A DNA stretch of 64,000 bases from Erysipelotrichaceae bacterium (GCA_030694975.1 JAUYTU010000041.1:1-64000), one strand, 5' to 3'; shown: positions 52,011 to 61,282, counted from the first letter of the stretch. The notes: a model not told the origin generated them from the letters alone. Numbers and translations: made by a program.

Positions 52011-52152
52011 AAAGAAAACCAGCACCGGGGGGCGGTGCTGGCTTTATAGGATTCGTAGTCCCTAATGATTTTGTGACGTCTTGGGGAAGCCGCCACGGGA
52101 TTCGTAATCCGTGTCGGAAATGTGTGTGGGGGGGGGATTGCATTTCCGACAA
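52011..52152 (-). ncRNA. Candidate small structured RNA on the minus strand
   Basis: Four hairpins occupy this gene-free stretch: 11-base perfect arms at 52112-52122/52141-52151 with a loop of nine C on the minus strand, a bulged stem at 52094-52113, a small hairpin at 52049-52061, and a final stem 52019-52026/52034-52041, after which the minus strand reads TTTTCTTT, so it acts as a terminator. A minus-strand promoter ATGACA-17-TAACAT (complement of 52181-52186 and 52158-52163) would start transcription right at the first hairpin. No reading frame of note. Alternatively, these hairpins belong to a plus-strand leader; the terminator polarity argues against that. Confidence 0.5.
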
Positions 52153-52186
52153 TTGCAATGTTATCACATATTTTACGTGTTGTCAT

Positions 52187-52328
52187 CAGTTATTATGTAA
52201 GATGAGATAAAATTCACTGAATACTAAAATTCATTAAAGCATCTGTCCGAAAATTGTGGCAATGAAAGTATTTACAAACAGTTGTTTGATAATATATATC
52301 GATTAATGTGAAATCTTCCATTAGAAAC
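52187..52328. other. Gap without recognisable content
   Basis: A+T-rich sequence between the candidate RNA promoter and the cassette B promoter. TTTACA (52271) and TATATA (52293) with 16-base spacing could be a weak second promoter; nothing else is seen. Confidence 0.5.
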
Positions 52329-52357
52329 TTGTGAAAATTTGTGACCTATGTTATATT
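52329..52357 (+). promoter_or_regulatory. Promoter of polysaccharide cassette B
   Basis: TTGTGA (52329-52334), 17 bases, TATATT (52352-52357). A second TTGTGA begins 10 bases downstream of the first. Same -35 as cassette A. Confidence 0.55.
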
Positions 52358-52381
52358 CATTACGTTAGGGGTGTGGGGCTC

Positions 52382-54232
52382 TTGAAAAAATATCGCAATG
52401 TTCTTTTATCAATATTTGACATCGTGATGGTTATAGTAGCGTATTTTGTAGCGTTGTGGATCCGTCTCGACTTTTCTTTGCGCAGTATTGCATATTTTCA
52501 TCATCTAGTAGAACTGCTACCCGTCATTGTGATCGCGTATTTTATTGCATTCAAATTGGCTAAAATCGATAAAACGTTGTGGACTTCGCCAAGTGTTGAT
52601 GAAGCTTTGCGAGTTTCGATGGCATCCTTGTTAGGATTTGCGATTGTGTTTGTCTTCTGTGAGTACGTCACGCCTGTTCAGTTGCCGTTGAGTGTTCATT
52701 TCATTGCGCTGATGCTGGTTGTGCTTTCTATGATATTTGTACGTTTCTCGTATCGCATCTACCGGCTGTTATCGTCGTTGAGTGGGAATAACTCGGAGCA
52801 TTGCAAGCGGACGTTGATCGTGGGTGCCGGTGAGGCGGGTACGATGCTTCTGAAGGAAATTCTTCAAAATAAAAAATACAATAATAAAGTCATCGGCTTT
52901 TTGGATGATGATGCGTATAAAATTGGAAAATTAGTGATGGGTATTCCAGTATTAGCTAAGTCTGAAGAAGTAGGAACGTTGGCGATCAAGGAAAATATTG
53001 ATGTTATCTATATTGCGATGCCTTCGGTGTCTGTGAAAAAGCAAAATGAAATTGCGAAGCTGTGTTATGGAAGTCAGGCGAAGGTATATATGCTTACCGG
53101 TTCGCAAGATATGATTCAGGCGGCCGGGATTCATCGTTCGATTCGGGAAATGTCGATTGAGGATTTGTTGGGCCGTAAGGAAGTTCACTTAAAGCATGAG
53201 GATCTAAAAGAACTGATACACGATAAGAGCATTTTGGTTACGGGAGCCGGGGGTTCGATTGGCAGTGAGTTGGTGCGTCAGATCGTGCTCTACCAACCCA
53301 AAAGTGTCATTATGTTGGATATCAGTGAGAACTCGATCTACGATTTACAGTCGGAGTTGAATATTTGGCGCAAAGAGAAGAAAATTGCGAAGGATGTTGA
53401 GTTTCTGCCGATCATTGGGTCCATACGGGACATCGCCGTGCTCGATATGATCTTTGAAAGAAGTAAGTTTGACCTTGTGTTTCATGCGGCAGCGCATAAG
53501 CATGTGCCTCTGATGGAGTCCATGCCGGCTGAAGCCGTGAAGAACAATATCTTTGGCTCTCACCACATCATCGAACTTTGTAAGAAACACAAAGTAAAAC
53601 AGATGGTTCATATTTCTACGGATAAGGCGGTCAATCCGACCAATGTCATGGGTGCGACCAAACGCTTTGTGGAGAAGATGATTCAGACCATCGGTAAAGA
53701 TGGTCCGACCAAGTTTGTGGCGGTGAGGTTTGGTAATGTATTGGGCTCCAGTGGCAGTGTCATTCCATTGTTTAAAAAGCAGATTGCCAGTGGCGGTCCG
53801 GTGACGGTCACGGATCCGGAAATGATTCGTTACTTTATGACCATAACGGAAGCTGTATCGCTGATTCTTCAAGCCGCGTCTTATGGCGAAGGCGGGGAGA
53901 TATTTGTTCTCGATATGGGAGAACCCGTGAAAATTTTGGATCTTGCGGAAAAAATGATATCTTTAGCCGGTTATGTTCCGTATCAGGATATTGATATTGA
54001 ATTTACGGGGTTAAGACCGGGGGAAAAACTGTTTGAAGAATTGTTAATGGGGGAGGAGGGTCTTAAAGAAACGCCGAATCCGCTCATTAAAGTAACTAAG
54101 CCCATGGAGATTTCCAGAGAGCAGATCATCCGTGAGATTGAATACCTCAGAAAAGTCGTAGCGGTCGATCAGTCGCGCGGAGAGATAATTAAAGCGCTGA
54201 TGGAGACAGTTCCGACGTATAGGCAGAGTTAA
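52382..54232 (+). CDS. capD: CapD/PglF-type membrane nucleotide-sugar 4,6-dehydratase, cassette B
   Basis: A 616-residue paralogue of the enzyme at 29006, with the same four amino helices, the regulatory Rossmann domain (IVGAGEAGTMLLKEIL), the catalytic loop VTGAGGSIGSELVRQI and STDKAVNPTNVMGATKR with the methionine-lysine pair. The product is probably UDP-4-keto-6-deoxy-GlcNAc. TTG 52382 is chosen because AGGGGTG (52368-52374) precedes it and LLKKYRN aligns with the paralogue's start; the frame is open back to 52331 through promoter sequence. No reductase, aminotransferase or initiating transferase follows within this cassette, so it may share those of cassette A. Confidence 0.88.
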   Translation: MKKYRNVLLSIFDIVMVIVAYFVALWIRLDFSLRSIAYFHHLVELLPVIVIAYFIAFKLAKIDKTLWTSPSVDEALRVSMASLLGFAIVFVFCEYVTPVQLPLSVHFIALMLVVLSMIFVRFSYRIYRLLSSLSGNNSEHCKRTLIVGAGEAGTMLLKEILQNKKYNNKVIGFLDDDAYKIGKLVMGIPVLAKSEEVGTLAIKENIDVIYIAMPSVSVKKQNEIAKLCYGSQAKVYMLTGSQDMIQAAGIHRSIREMSIEDLLGRKEVHLKHEDLKELIHDKSILVTGAGGSIGSELVRQIVLYQPKSVIMLDISENSIYDLQSELNIWRKEKKIAKDVEFLPIIGSIRDIAVLDMIFERSKFDLVFHAAAHKHVPLMESMPAEAVKNNIFGSHHIIELCKKHKVKQMVHISTDKAVNPTNVMGATKRFVEKMIQTIGKDGPTKFVAVRFGNVLGSSGSVIPLFKKQIASGGPVTVTDPEMIRYFMTITEAVSLILQAASYGEGGEIFVLDMGEPVKILDLAEKMISLAGYVPYQDIDIEFTGLRPGEKLFEELLMGEEGLKETPNPLIKVTKPMEISREQIIREIEYLRKVVAVDQSRGEIIKALMETVPTYRQS

Positions 54233-54744
54233 TGAACTGGCATATACTGTTTGTCCGTGGTGGTCAAGAAGAAAAAATATTAACCAAAGTAAATGATGCT
54301 AATCATGAAGCATTTATCCCAAAAGTTACGAAGGTTTTTAAGAGAAAAAATGAGCTTAGAAAAGAAGATGTGCCATTATTCAAGAATTATGTATTTGTGA
54401 AGTCACAGAGTAACACAAGAGAATTTCAAGAATATATCCAACATGAAATTCAACATATGACTGGATTTATCAGATTATTAAAACATGATAACGAAGGAAC
54501 TGAATCACTTTATCCTCATGAGAAGGAATTTCTGATGAAGTTTGCGAATAAAGATCATGTGATCAATCAATCACAGGGATTTATAGAAGGTGATAAGATC
54601 GTCATCACCGAAGGACCACTAATTGGGCATGAAAGCTTAATTAAGAAGATTGACCGTCATAAAAGAATCGCACAGTTAGACATTGAAATGTTTGGGGACA
54701 AAAGAACAATTACCGTCGGACTCGAGATTATAAGTAAACGATAA
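54232..54744 (+). CDS. loaP: LoaP-type NusG paralogue, antiterminator of cassette B
   Basis: A 170-residue specialised NusG with the NGN domain (NWHILFVRGGQEEKIL, LFKNYVFVK, GFIRLLKHDNEGTESL) and KOW domain (IEGDKIVITEGPLIGHESLIKKIDRHKR). It is clearly homologous to the LoaP of cassette A yet has many differences, so the two may recognise different RNA. The start codon overlaps the stop of capD by one base, so dehydratase and antiterminator are made together. The conserved structured RNA begins 6 bases after its stop. Confidence 0.9.
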   Translation: MNWHILFVRGGQEEKILTKVNDANHEAFIPKVTKVFKRKNELRKEDVPLFKNYVFVKSQSNTREFQEYIQHEIQHMTGFIRLLKHDNEGTESLYPHEKEFLMKFANKDHVINQSQGFIEGDKIVITEGPLIGHESLIKKIDRHKRIAQLDIEMFGDKRTITVGLEIISKR

Positions 54745-54750
54745 TTCTAT

Positions 54751-54870
54751 GAGGTTGTATTGGTTGCAAGTGGCACCATACACCTCTTTAGATTTTATTG
54801 AAGTAGTTAACTGCGGTATTCGTCTGTGGGCGAAGCCGAATCTGTGTCGAGTTGGTAGTTCACACAAGAT
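54751..54870 (+). promoter_or_regulatory. Structured RNA after loaP of cassette B: likely LoaP target
   Basis: Hairpin: GAGGT, bulged T, GTAT, bulged T, GG, bulged T, TGC, loop AAGTG, then GCACCATACACCTC (54751-54786). The upper part and its bulges match the copy at 32795-32820 while lower pairs differ but still pair. The second domain shares CTGCG, TCGTYTGTGGGCG and AGCC with that copy; here GTCTGTG (54822-54828) could pair with CACAAGAT (54863-54870) with one bulge, but a competing stem (54840-54847 with 54862-54870) is also possible. Confidence 0.7.
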
Positions 54871-55133
54871 CAATGTTTAGTTGAGTTGAATGTTTCATTA
54901 TTGATTACAACAATATGCTAATAGAATAATCAGAATGAAAAAAATCCGTTTCTAAAGATTTTGTAATGATACTTTCAGATAATTAGAATATTTATGGTGC
55001 TTCGAGATTTAAAGTTTACATATGGACTTCTTTGAATCTAAGCACACCTTTATACACTAATAGAATTCAAATAGAGAATCAAATGTAGCATTTAACTAAA
55101 TTTTTGAATCACATTAAAAGAGCGGAGTAAAAG
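54871..55133. other. Long leader before the flippase gene, no clear feature
   Basis: About 260 bases of very A+T-rich sequence with no gene, no GC-rich terminator stem and no consensus promoter. If LoaP acts here, terminators it overcomes must be weak or lie inside the genes. Confidence 0.5.
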
Positions 55134-56462
55134 ATGAGGAACAAAAAGATCTTAATCAATATGATTCTGTCAGTTGGTATTAAAGGTTTTGGAATGGTGC
55201 TATCACTATACCTTATGCCAGCATATATTGAATATTTTCAGAATCAACATATTTTGGGATTATGGTTTACTTTGCTTTCTGTACTTAACTGGATTCTTAC
55301 TTTTGATTTTGGAATTGGAAACGGACTTCGGAATAAATTAACTGCAGCATTGGCAAGAAATGATACTACTGATGCAAGATCTCTGATATCTACTACATAT
55401 GGAATATCAATAACAATTTCATTGTTCTTTTTTGTAGCATGTATTTTATCTGTTAATTTTGTTAATTGGAATTTGTTTTTTAACATTTCGCCTAAAATCA
55501 TTCCAACAATAATTTTGAGGAAAGCAGTTTTGATTGTACTAATTGGGATAATTTTTCAATTTATTTTGAAAGTAATCACAAGTATTCTGTTGGCATTTCA
55601 GATGCCATCAATTTCGAATTTCTTAGGATTTTTGACGAACTTAATAATTTTCTTAGCAGTTTTGTCACTTAACAAAACTAATGACTCTTCTGGTCTTATT
55701 GTACTATCAATTATTTACTCTGTTTCATCAAATCTTCCACTACTGGTCGCAACAATAATTGTTTTTACAACAAAACTAAAAGATTCAAGACCAAGCATCA
55801 GAATGATTGATAGAAATTTGGGAAAATCAATTTTAAAGCTTGGTGTGGCTTTTTTCTCACTCCAAATTCTATCTCTGGCTTTATTCAACATGAAAGAGTT
55901 TCTAATTTCATGGACAACATCACCGGAATATGTTGTTGAGTTTCAGATTTATAATAGATTATTTAGTTTTATAGTTAGTGTAGCGTGGATTGCACTTATT
56001 CCAGTTTGGTCTGCTGTTACGGAAGCTTATACTAAAAATGATCACGTTTGGATCAGTTTAATTTATAGCAACCTTAGAAAAGTAATGGTATTAGTTATTA
56101 TTACTCTTTTAGTTTTAGTCTTTAATCTTCAAACTATCATAGATTTATGGCTTGGATTAAATTATATTAAAATTCAAATAAACTATAGTCTTGCATTTGG
56201 TGTTTACTGTTTATTGTATATTTGGTGGGGTGTTATCGCGAGTTTTGCAAATGGAACTGGGAAAATAAAGACACAATTAATTTATTCTACATTAGGAGTT
56301 ATTGTTAATCTTACTCTAACAATTATATTTGTCAATATATTCAAGTCTTGGATTGGAATAATCTATGCAGGGATTATTTCTATGTTACCATACTGCGTGG
56401 TAGAACCGGTAAATATTAATAAGCTAATTAAAGGTGATTCATATGAACAAAAAAACTGTTAA
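55134..56462 (+). CDS. wzx: Polysaccharide flippase (Wzx/MATE-like), cassette B
   Basis: A 442-residue membrane protein with about 12 helices; the start (KKILINMILSVGIKGFGMVLSLYL) and GIGNGLRNKLTAALARND are typical of the PST exporter family (Wzx). It should flip the lipid-linked repeat unit. Base composition is near 30% G+C, far below the housekeeping genes, consistent with recent transfer. Ribosome site CGGAG (55123-55127). It overlaps the next gene by about 20 bases. Confidence 0.85.
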   Translation: MRNKKILINMILSVGIKGFGMVLSLYLMPAYIEYFQNQHILGLWFTLLSVLNWILTFDFGIGNGLRNKLTAALARNDTTDARSLISTTYGISITISLFFFVACILSVNFVNWNLFFNISPKIIPTIILRKAVLIVLIGIIFQFILKVITSILLAFQMPSISNFLGFLTNLIIFLAVLSLNKTNDSSGLIVLSIIYSVSSNLPLLVATIIVFTTKLKDSRPSIRMIDRNLGKSILKLGVAFFSLQILSLALFNMKEFLISWTTSPEYVVEFQIYNRLFSFIVSVAWIALIPVWSAVTEAYTKNDHVWISLIYSNLRKVMVLVIITLLVLVFNLQTIIDLWLGLNYIKIQINYSLAFGVYCLLYIWWGVIASFANGTGKIKTQLIYSTLGVIVNLTLTIIFVNIFKSWIGIIYAGIISMLPYCVVEPVNINKLIKGDSYEQKNC

Positions 56463-57771
56463 CACACCACTAGTTTTCGTAGTTATTTACATCTTAATGA
56501 CGATATTATTATCTTTTATTGGACCAGTTAAGTATTATAATTATTCGTATGGGTATATGTTATTCTTCATGACCCTAGTTATTATAGCAATAGTTACTGG
56601 ATATTTGTCAACATCCAAAAGTTATATACTAAATCAAAAAAGATTTCTTTTTAAATCAAGTAGATTTTTTGCCAAAGAGAGTACAATTGATTTAATTGTT
56701 CAATTCTCTATAATAATTGCTTTGGCTTTTGAGGTTATGATTTTTGTCTCATACTCTAAATCAATTAGTAGTTTTAGTCTTCAAACAATATTTTATAACA
56801 TTATAAATATTGGTAAGATTTATCAAATATCACTTGATGTTGCCAGAGAATCCCGAGATGTGAGTCTTTTACGACAATTTATCACTTTATTTGGGGTATT
56901 TAAACAAATTGCAATAGTGGGATATCTAATAAGAAGCGATCGACTTGTAAAATTCAAAATATTTTTCTGGATAACTCTTATTTTGAGTATGGTAAATGTG
57001 TTAGCTTTTAAAGGAACACAAAAAGAAATAGGTGATTTAGCTATTTATTTCTTAAGCGTTTGGATGATTAAGCATGCAATGAGGGGGAATATTAAACTTA
57101 GTAAAATACTAGTACCTATTTTAATTCTTGTCTTTGGGGTTTTTGGTTTTATGCAACTATCGAGAGCTAGTACATATAATATAAATATAAAAGAATTTCA
57201 CAACTCATTTTTTATGTTCAATTCAAATCATATTGTTTACAAGTTATTTGGTAGCAAAATGGGGTTTGCAATTACTTCAGTTATTTTTTATGTTTCAGGT
57301 GGCTACTATGGATTAACTAAATCGCTTCTAGTTCCATTCAGGTGGACCTATGGATTAGGGAATTCATTTGCATTATCCTCATATGCTGCACAATATTTTG
57401 GCTTTGAAAATATGATAGTAAACTCAATTCCTTCTAGAGCAGAAGCGATTACAGGTTATCCTGCATTAATGTATTGGAGTACAATGTTTCCATGGATTGC
57501 ATCTGATTTGACTTTCCCTGGAAGCATTGTCTTTATGTTTGCTATAGCAAGAATATACTCAATCTGTTGGAAAGAATCAGTACATAGAAATAACTTACTG
57601 TCCGCTTTATTGTTCTCAAGACTAAATATTATGTGGGCATTCTTACCAGCAAACAATCAACTAATGCAGACTAGAGAATCAACATTAGCTACTCTTTTTT
57701 TATTGATTATATGGTTTTTCTTTCATAATAGATTTAGTTCAATGACGGTAAAAGTAGGGAGAAAAAAATGA
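56443..57771 (+). CDS. wzy: O-antigen/capsule polymerase-like protein (Wzy), cassette B
   Basis: A 442-residue protein with about ten helices and a loop with conserved-looking NSFALSSYAAQYFG and PSRAEAITGYPALMYWSTMF before the last helices, as in oligosaccharide repeat unit polymerases. Same low G+C as its neighbours. ATG 56443 follows AAGGTG (56429-56434); a GTG three codons earlier is possible. It ends in an ATGA overlap with the glycosyltransferase gene. Function is inferred from topology and from lying between a flippase and a transferase. Confidence 0.75.
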   Translation: MNKKTVNTPLVFVVIYILMTILLSFIGPVKYYNYSYGYMLFFMTLVIIAIVTGYLSTSKSYILNQKRFLFKSSRFFAKESTIDLIVQFSIIIALAFEVMIFVSYSKSISSFSLQTIFYNIINIGKIYQISLDVARESRDVSLLRQFITLFGVFKQIAIVGYLIRSDRLVKFKIFFWITLILSMVNVLAFKGTQKEIGDLAIYFLSVWMIKHAMRGNIKLSKILVPILILVFGVFGFMQLSRASTYNINIKEFHNSFFMFNSNHIVYKLFGSKMGFAITSVIFYVSGGYYGLTKSLLVPFRWTYGLGNSFALSSYAAQYFGFENMIVNSIPSRAEAITGYPALMYWSTMFPWIASDLTFPGSIVFMFAIARIYSICWKESVHRNNLLSALLFSRLNIMWAFLPANNQLMQTRESTLATLFLLIIWFFFHNRFSSMTVKVGRKK

Positions 57772-59039
57772 AAAAAATCTTAGTCGTTAATGTTGCTTTG
57801 ATAGGGGAAGAATCTGGCACTGGCTATTCCTTGAACAGCATTTTCTGTGATTACCCTCAAACTGACATAATGCAAGTCAGTTTACAGATTGCACCTCAAC
57901 ATTATGTGACAACAATTGATAATACATTATTTATTAGTAGAAGCTGTATTCCTATAGATTATAGTGTAAGAAAGCTATTATCGATGATTAGAAGTAAAAA
58001 AAAGAGAGTTTCAGATTTGTTGATACTCTCAGCAAATATACCTCAAAAGAACATAAAAGGTGCACTTCATGACTTCTTTAGAGGTTTATTGGATATGTCT
58101 TATGCAAAACTGAATAAAGAGATTATGAATAAAATAAAGCTATTTGAACCTGATTTAATATACACTTGCGGAAGTACAATAAGAATACACAAAATTGTTA
58201 ATATGATTTCTAAAAAACTTGAGATTCCAATTATATTACACTTAATGGACGACTGGCCTGAAACAATCTATACATCATCTTTTCTTTCTTCATTTGCAAA
58301 ATCAAAGATAATGAAAGAACTTTTCATCACGAATTTATTATCAAAGCAAAATTTTGCAATTAGCAATGCTTTATGCAAGAAATACGAGGAGAAATATAAA
58401 AAAACATACATAGCACTTATGAATCCTGCAAAATATATTGTAAGTAATCCAATAGTCAGTGATAATAGAACAGTAGAATTTATTTATGCAGGATCACTTT
58501 CGTTAAATAGATGGAAAAGTCTCTTAGAAATTGCGAAAGGAATTTATGAGTTAAATTTGCAAGGAAAGCATGCCTGTTTTAAGTTGTACATACCTACAAG
58601 TTGGAATACTAGAGAAATTAATGAAATTTTCGGACAATTTAACGTTGAAATCAATAACTATGTATCAAATTCTGAAGTAAATGAGGTATATAGCAAAGCA
58701 GATGTATTAGTGCACGTCGAGAGTTTTGATGAGACTTTTAGGAAATTCACTAAGTATTCACTGTCTACAAAAATACCTGAATATATGGGTGCAGGCAAGC
58801 CAATTTTAGCTTATGTGCCAGCTGAGTTATATGGGGGTTGTTTTATTAGTGAAAACAAAGCAGGATTAGTAGCAAATAATCTAGATGAATTGAATTTATG
58901 CCTAACTCAAATGATTGATGATAAGTTAAAAAGACTAATTCTTGCGAATGGAGGGATTACCTGTGCAAGAAATAACCTATCTATCAATTCAACAACCGAA
59001 AAACTAAACAGTGTCATATTACATACGTCGCATAAATAG
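57768..59039 (+). CDS. Glycosyltransferase, GT-B fold, cassette B
   Basis: A 423-residue protein. TGYSLNSIFCDYP near the start is the glycine-containing acceptor loop; LHLMDDWPETIY lies in the middle; FIYAGSLSLNRWKSLLEI begins the donor domain and ADVLVHVESFDETFRKFTKYSLSTKIPEYMGAGKPIL holds the nucleotide-sugar site. It is the only transferase left in cassette B, too few for a complete repeat unit, so the cassette looks truncated at its right end. Very A+T-rich. Terminator after it at 59130. Confidence 0.8.
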   Translation: MKKILVVNVALIGEESGTGYSLNSIFCDYPQTDIMQVSLQIAPQHYVTTIDNTLFISRSCIPIDYSVRKLLSMIRSKKKRVSDLLILSANIPQKNIKGALHDFFRGLLDMSYAKLNKEIMNKIKLFEPDLIYTCGSTIRIHKIVNMISKKLEIPIILHLMDDWPETIYTSSFLSSFAKSKIMKELFITNLLSKQNFAISNALCKKYEEKYKKTYIALMNPAKYIVSNPIVSDNRTVEFIYAGSLSLNRWKSLLEIAKGIYELNLQGKHACFKLYIPTSWNTREINEIFGQFNVEINNYVSNSEVNEVYSKADVLVHVESFDETFRKFTKYSLSTKIPEYMGAGKPILAYVPAELYGGCFISENKAGLVANNLDELNLCLTQMIDDKLKRLILANGGITCARNNLSINSTTEKLNSVILHTSHK

Positions 59040-59114
59040 TGCCACTGTGGCGCCAAATCAGTGCCCCACGAATCGGAAAGTGAGAGCCAATGAATTTGCA
59101 CTGGTTGTGCCACT
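59039..59114 (+). repeat. Short direct repeats GTGCCACT after cassette B
   Basis: GTGCCACT occurs at 59039-59046 and 59107-59114, with a related GTGCCCCAC at 59063 between. The segment is GC-richer than its surroundings and codes for nothing evident; it may be the remnant of an insertion sequence end. The identity is unproven. Confidence 0.35.
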
Positions 59115-59129
59115 TGAAAACTTTACAAT

Positions 59130-59160
59130 AAGTCTGTACGAAAATGTGCAGACTTTTTTG
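59130..59160 (+). terminator. Intrinsic terminator of cassette B
   Basis: Ten-base arms AAGTCTGTAC (59130-59139) and GTGCAGACTT (59146-59155) with one G-T pair, then TTTTTT. Confidence 0.85.
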
Positions 59161-59209
59161 GGATCTTTACGGAACTTTTAGAATATAAGTTGCAAGCATT
59201 GCGGAAGTT

Positions 59210-59910
59210 TTAGATGTTAGATTTAAGGGACTTTAGAAACTTAATTTTCGTATTTATACAGTATATGATTCGCCTACGAAGGTAATCTAAATTGCGATAT
59301 GCTGCGTTTCTTATCAGTAATTTAATGGTATTATTGCGAGACTCGATAGGACCAGTGGATAATCTTTTTCCATTAAACAATTAAAATGAGTTGACTATTT
59401 CAGGCTTCCATTTTAGCAGGGTACGTCCAACACGCTTTACTTCTGAATGAGGATGAGCTAAAAAACTCTTGATAATGGCATCCAATTGATGAGAAGCACC
59501 CTGAACGCTTTTGACTCGATTGAACAATATGTACGATTCTTTCAGATTACAGCTTTCTTTAATGAGCGGATGGATGTTAAACAAAAGCTCCCGGTATATC
59601 ATCAAATAAACGATATATCCCAGTTATGATTGTATTACTGTCGATACCATTCAATGCTTGAAACGTTGCGAAGTAACACGAATCGCTTCTGTTTGAGCAA
59701 ATAGTATTCAAAAGAACCTCGATCATAGCGTCTTAGAAACCCTTTAACTGCACATCCAACATACTCAAGGCCAATTAGATAACATGAAAGGAATCGTCAC
59801 ATAGCTTCGCTAGCTTGAAATAATGTTGTTGAAAAAAACGATATCCTTCATACATATCCGAGCTGATGAATTTGACCTTTCGTAGTACTTCAGAAAAGGC
59901 GATTACCGTA
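59210..59910 (-). pseudogene. Decayed ISL3-family transposase
   Basis: On the minus strand, from right to left: KFISSDMYEGYRFFQQH and a DSFHV block (the catalytic DDE region of ISL3 transposases) near 59800-59900, broken by frameshifts and stops; an open piece of 74 residues (59381-59605) with LLKWKPEIVNSF; then, after one in-frame TAA at 59381-59383, the typical ISL3 ending NGKRLSTGPIESRNNTIKLL and RNLDYLRRRIIY, stopping at 59210. The amino part is missing. The element is long dead; no terminal inverted repeats were recognised. Confidence 0.8.
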
Positions 59911-59953
59911 TATAATCATCATGACAAGAAAACGTACAAACTGTCAAAGTGAG

Positions 59954-59976
59954 AACTGCTTCGGCAGTTTTTTTTA
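59954..59976 (+). terminator. Terminator with UUCG loop before ugd
   Basis: Arms AACTGC (59954-59959) and GCAGTT (59964-59969), loop TTCG, then eight T. No intact plus-strand gene precedes it; it insulates ugd from read-through. Confidence 0.8.
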
Positions 59977-60066
59977 CTTTGTAGGTATAGAATTATTCCG
60001 ATGAGTGCTGCTATTTTAACAATCAAAACTTAACGTTTAATTCATGAACAATGTACAATGCCTGAT

Positions 60067-60072
60067 TATAAT
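60067..60072 (+). promoter_or_regulatory. -10 box of the ugd promoter
   Basis: TATAAT at 60067-60072, 34 bases before the start codon; the -35 is weak. Confidence 0.45.
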
Positions 60073-60105
60073 AAGGATTGTTTATTGAAATAAACGGAGG
60101 ATAAA

Positions 60106-61275
60106 ATGTCCAAGATTACAGTAGCGGGAATTGGTTATGTCGGATTATCGAATGCTGTGTTATTTGCACAGAACAATGAAGTAATTGCTCTAGACATTAT
60201 TAAGGAAAAAGTTGAGATGATCAATAATAGAAAGTCTCCAATTATGGATTATGAGATTGAGGATTTTCTTGTTAACAAGAAACATAATTTGTTTGCTACA
60301 ACTGATAATTACGAAGCATACAAAGATGCGGAGTATGTAATCATCTGTACGCCAACCAATTATGATTCTGAGAAGAATTACTTCAATACGCGAACCGTTG
60401 AAGCGGTGATTGCGACTGTATTATCGATTAATCCATCGGCTGTTATGGTGATAAAATCTACCGTACCTGTCGGATATACGGAGAGAGTTAAGAATATGTT
60501 TGATACGGAGAATATCATCTTCTCCCCAGAGTTTTTACGTGAGGGCAAAGCGCTTTACGACAACCTCTATCCATCTCGTATCGTGGTGGGGGAGGATTCT
60601 GAGCGTGGACGACATTTCGCGTCTCTGCTGGCTCAGGGAGCGCTTAAAAGCGATATTCCCATGTTATTCACTGGATCTACGGAGGCGGAGGCTATTAAGT
60701 TATTTGCGAATACGTATTTAGCGATGCGTGTCGCATTCTTTAATGAGTTGGACTCCTATGCGGAGGTTCGTGGATTAGTCAGTAAGGAAATTATTGAAGG
60801 TGTAGGACTGGATCCTCGCATTGGATCCCATTATAACAACCCATCCTTTGGCTATGGCGGGTATTGTTTACCTAAGGATACAAAGCAATTGCTTGCGAAT
60901 TATAGTGATGTTCCTCAAAATATCATGTCCGCAATCGTGGATGCTAATCGTACCCGAAAAGATCATATAGCGGAAATGATTTTAAGAAGAAAGCCTGCCA
61001 TCGTCGGTATCTATCGCTTAACCATGAAAATGGATTCGGATAACTTTCGTCAATCCGCTATTCAGGGAGTTATGAAGCGAATTAAAGCAAAAGGGGTGGA
61101 GGTTGTTATCTTTGAGCCGGCCATGACAGAAGAGTTATTCTTTAATTCCAGAGTCATTCGTGATTTCTCAGATTTTAAGGAGATGTGTGATGTAATCGTC
61201 GCAAATCGCATGTCATCTGAACTGGCGGATGTCAGTGATAAGATATATTCCCGGGACATCTTTAGCAGGGATTAA
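60106..61275 (+). CDS. ugd: UDP-glucose 6-dehydrogenase
   Basis: A 389-residue dehydrogenase that makes UDP-glucuronate. Motifs: [17 protein letters not shown] (about 4-20), [41 protein letters not shown], and the catalytic cysteine in [14 protein letters not shown] (about 261). The short form with FNT after TPTNYD is that of the Gram-positive HasB/Cps enzymes and E. coli Ugd. CGGAGG lies before the start. It is a separate unit from the cassettes; a UDP-glucuronate-containing polymer is implied, or supply to either cassette. Confidence 0.92.
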   Translation: MSKITVAGIGYVGLSNAVLFAQNNEVIALDIIKEKVEMINNRKSPIMDYEIEDFLVNKKHNLFATTDNYEAYKDAEYVIICTPTNYDSEKNYFNTRTVEAVIATVLSINPSAVMVIKSTVPVGYTERVKNMFDTENIIFSPEFLREGKALYDNLYPSRIVVGEDSERGRHFASLLAQGALKSDIPMLFTGSTEAEAIKLFANTYLAMRVAFFNELDSYAEVRGLVSKEIIEGVGLDPRIGSHYNNPSFGYGGYCLPKDTKQLLANYSDVPQNIMSAIVDANRTRKDHIAEMILRRKPAIVGIYRLTMKMDSDNFRQSAIQGVMKRIKAKGVEVVIFEPAMTEELFFNSRVIRDFSDFKEMCDVIVANRMSSELADVSDKIYSRDIFSRD

Positions 61276-61282
61276 GGTATTT

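Noticed and set aside
53345-53872. A 175-codon minus-strand frame within the cassette B dehydratase
   Set aside because: Shadow of a strongly conserved enzyme region; His/Arg-rich with no homology recognised.
58907-59113. A 68-codon minus-strand frame at the end of cassette B
   Set aside because: Mostly antisense to the glycosyltransferase end and crossing the short direct repeats; no family resemblance.
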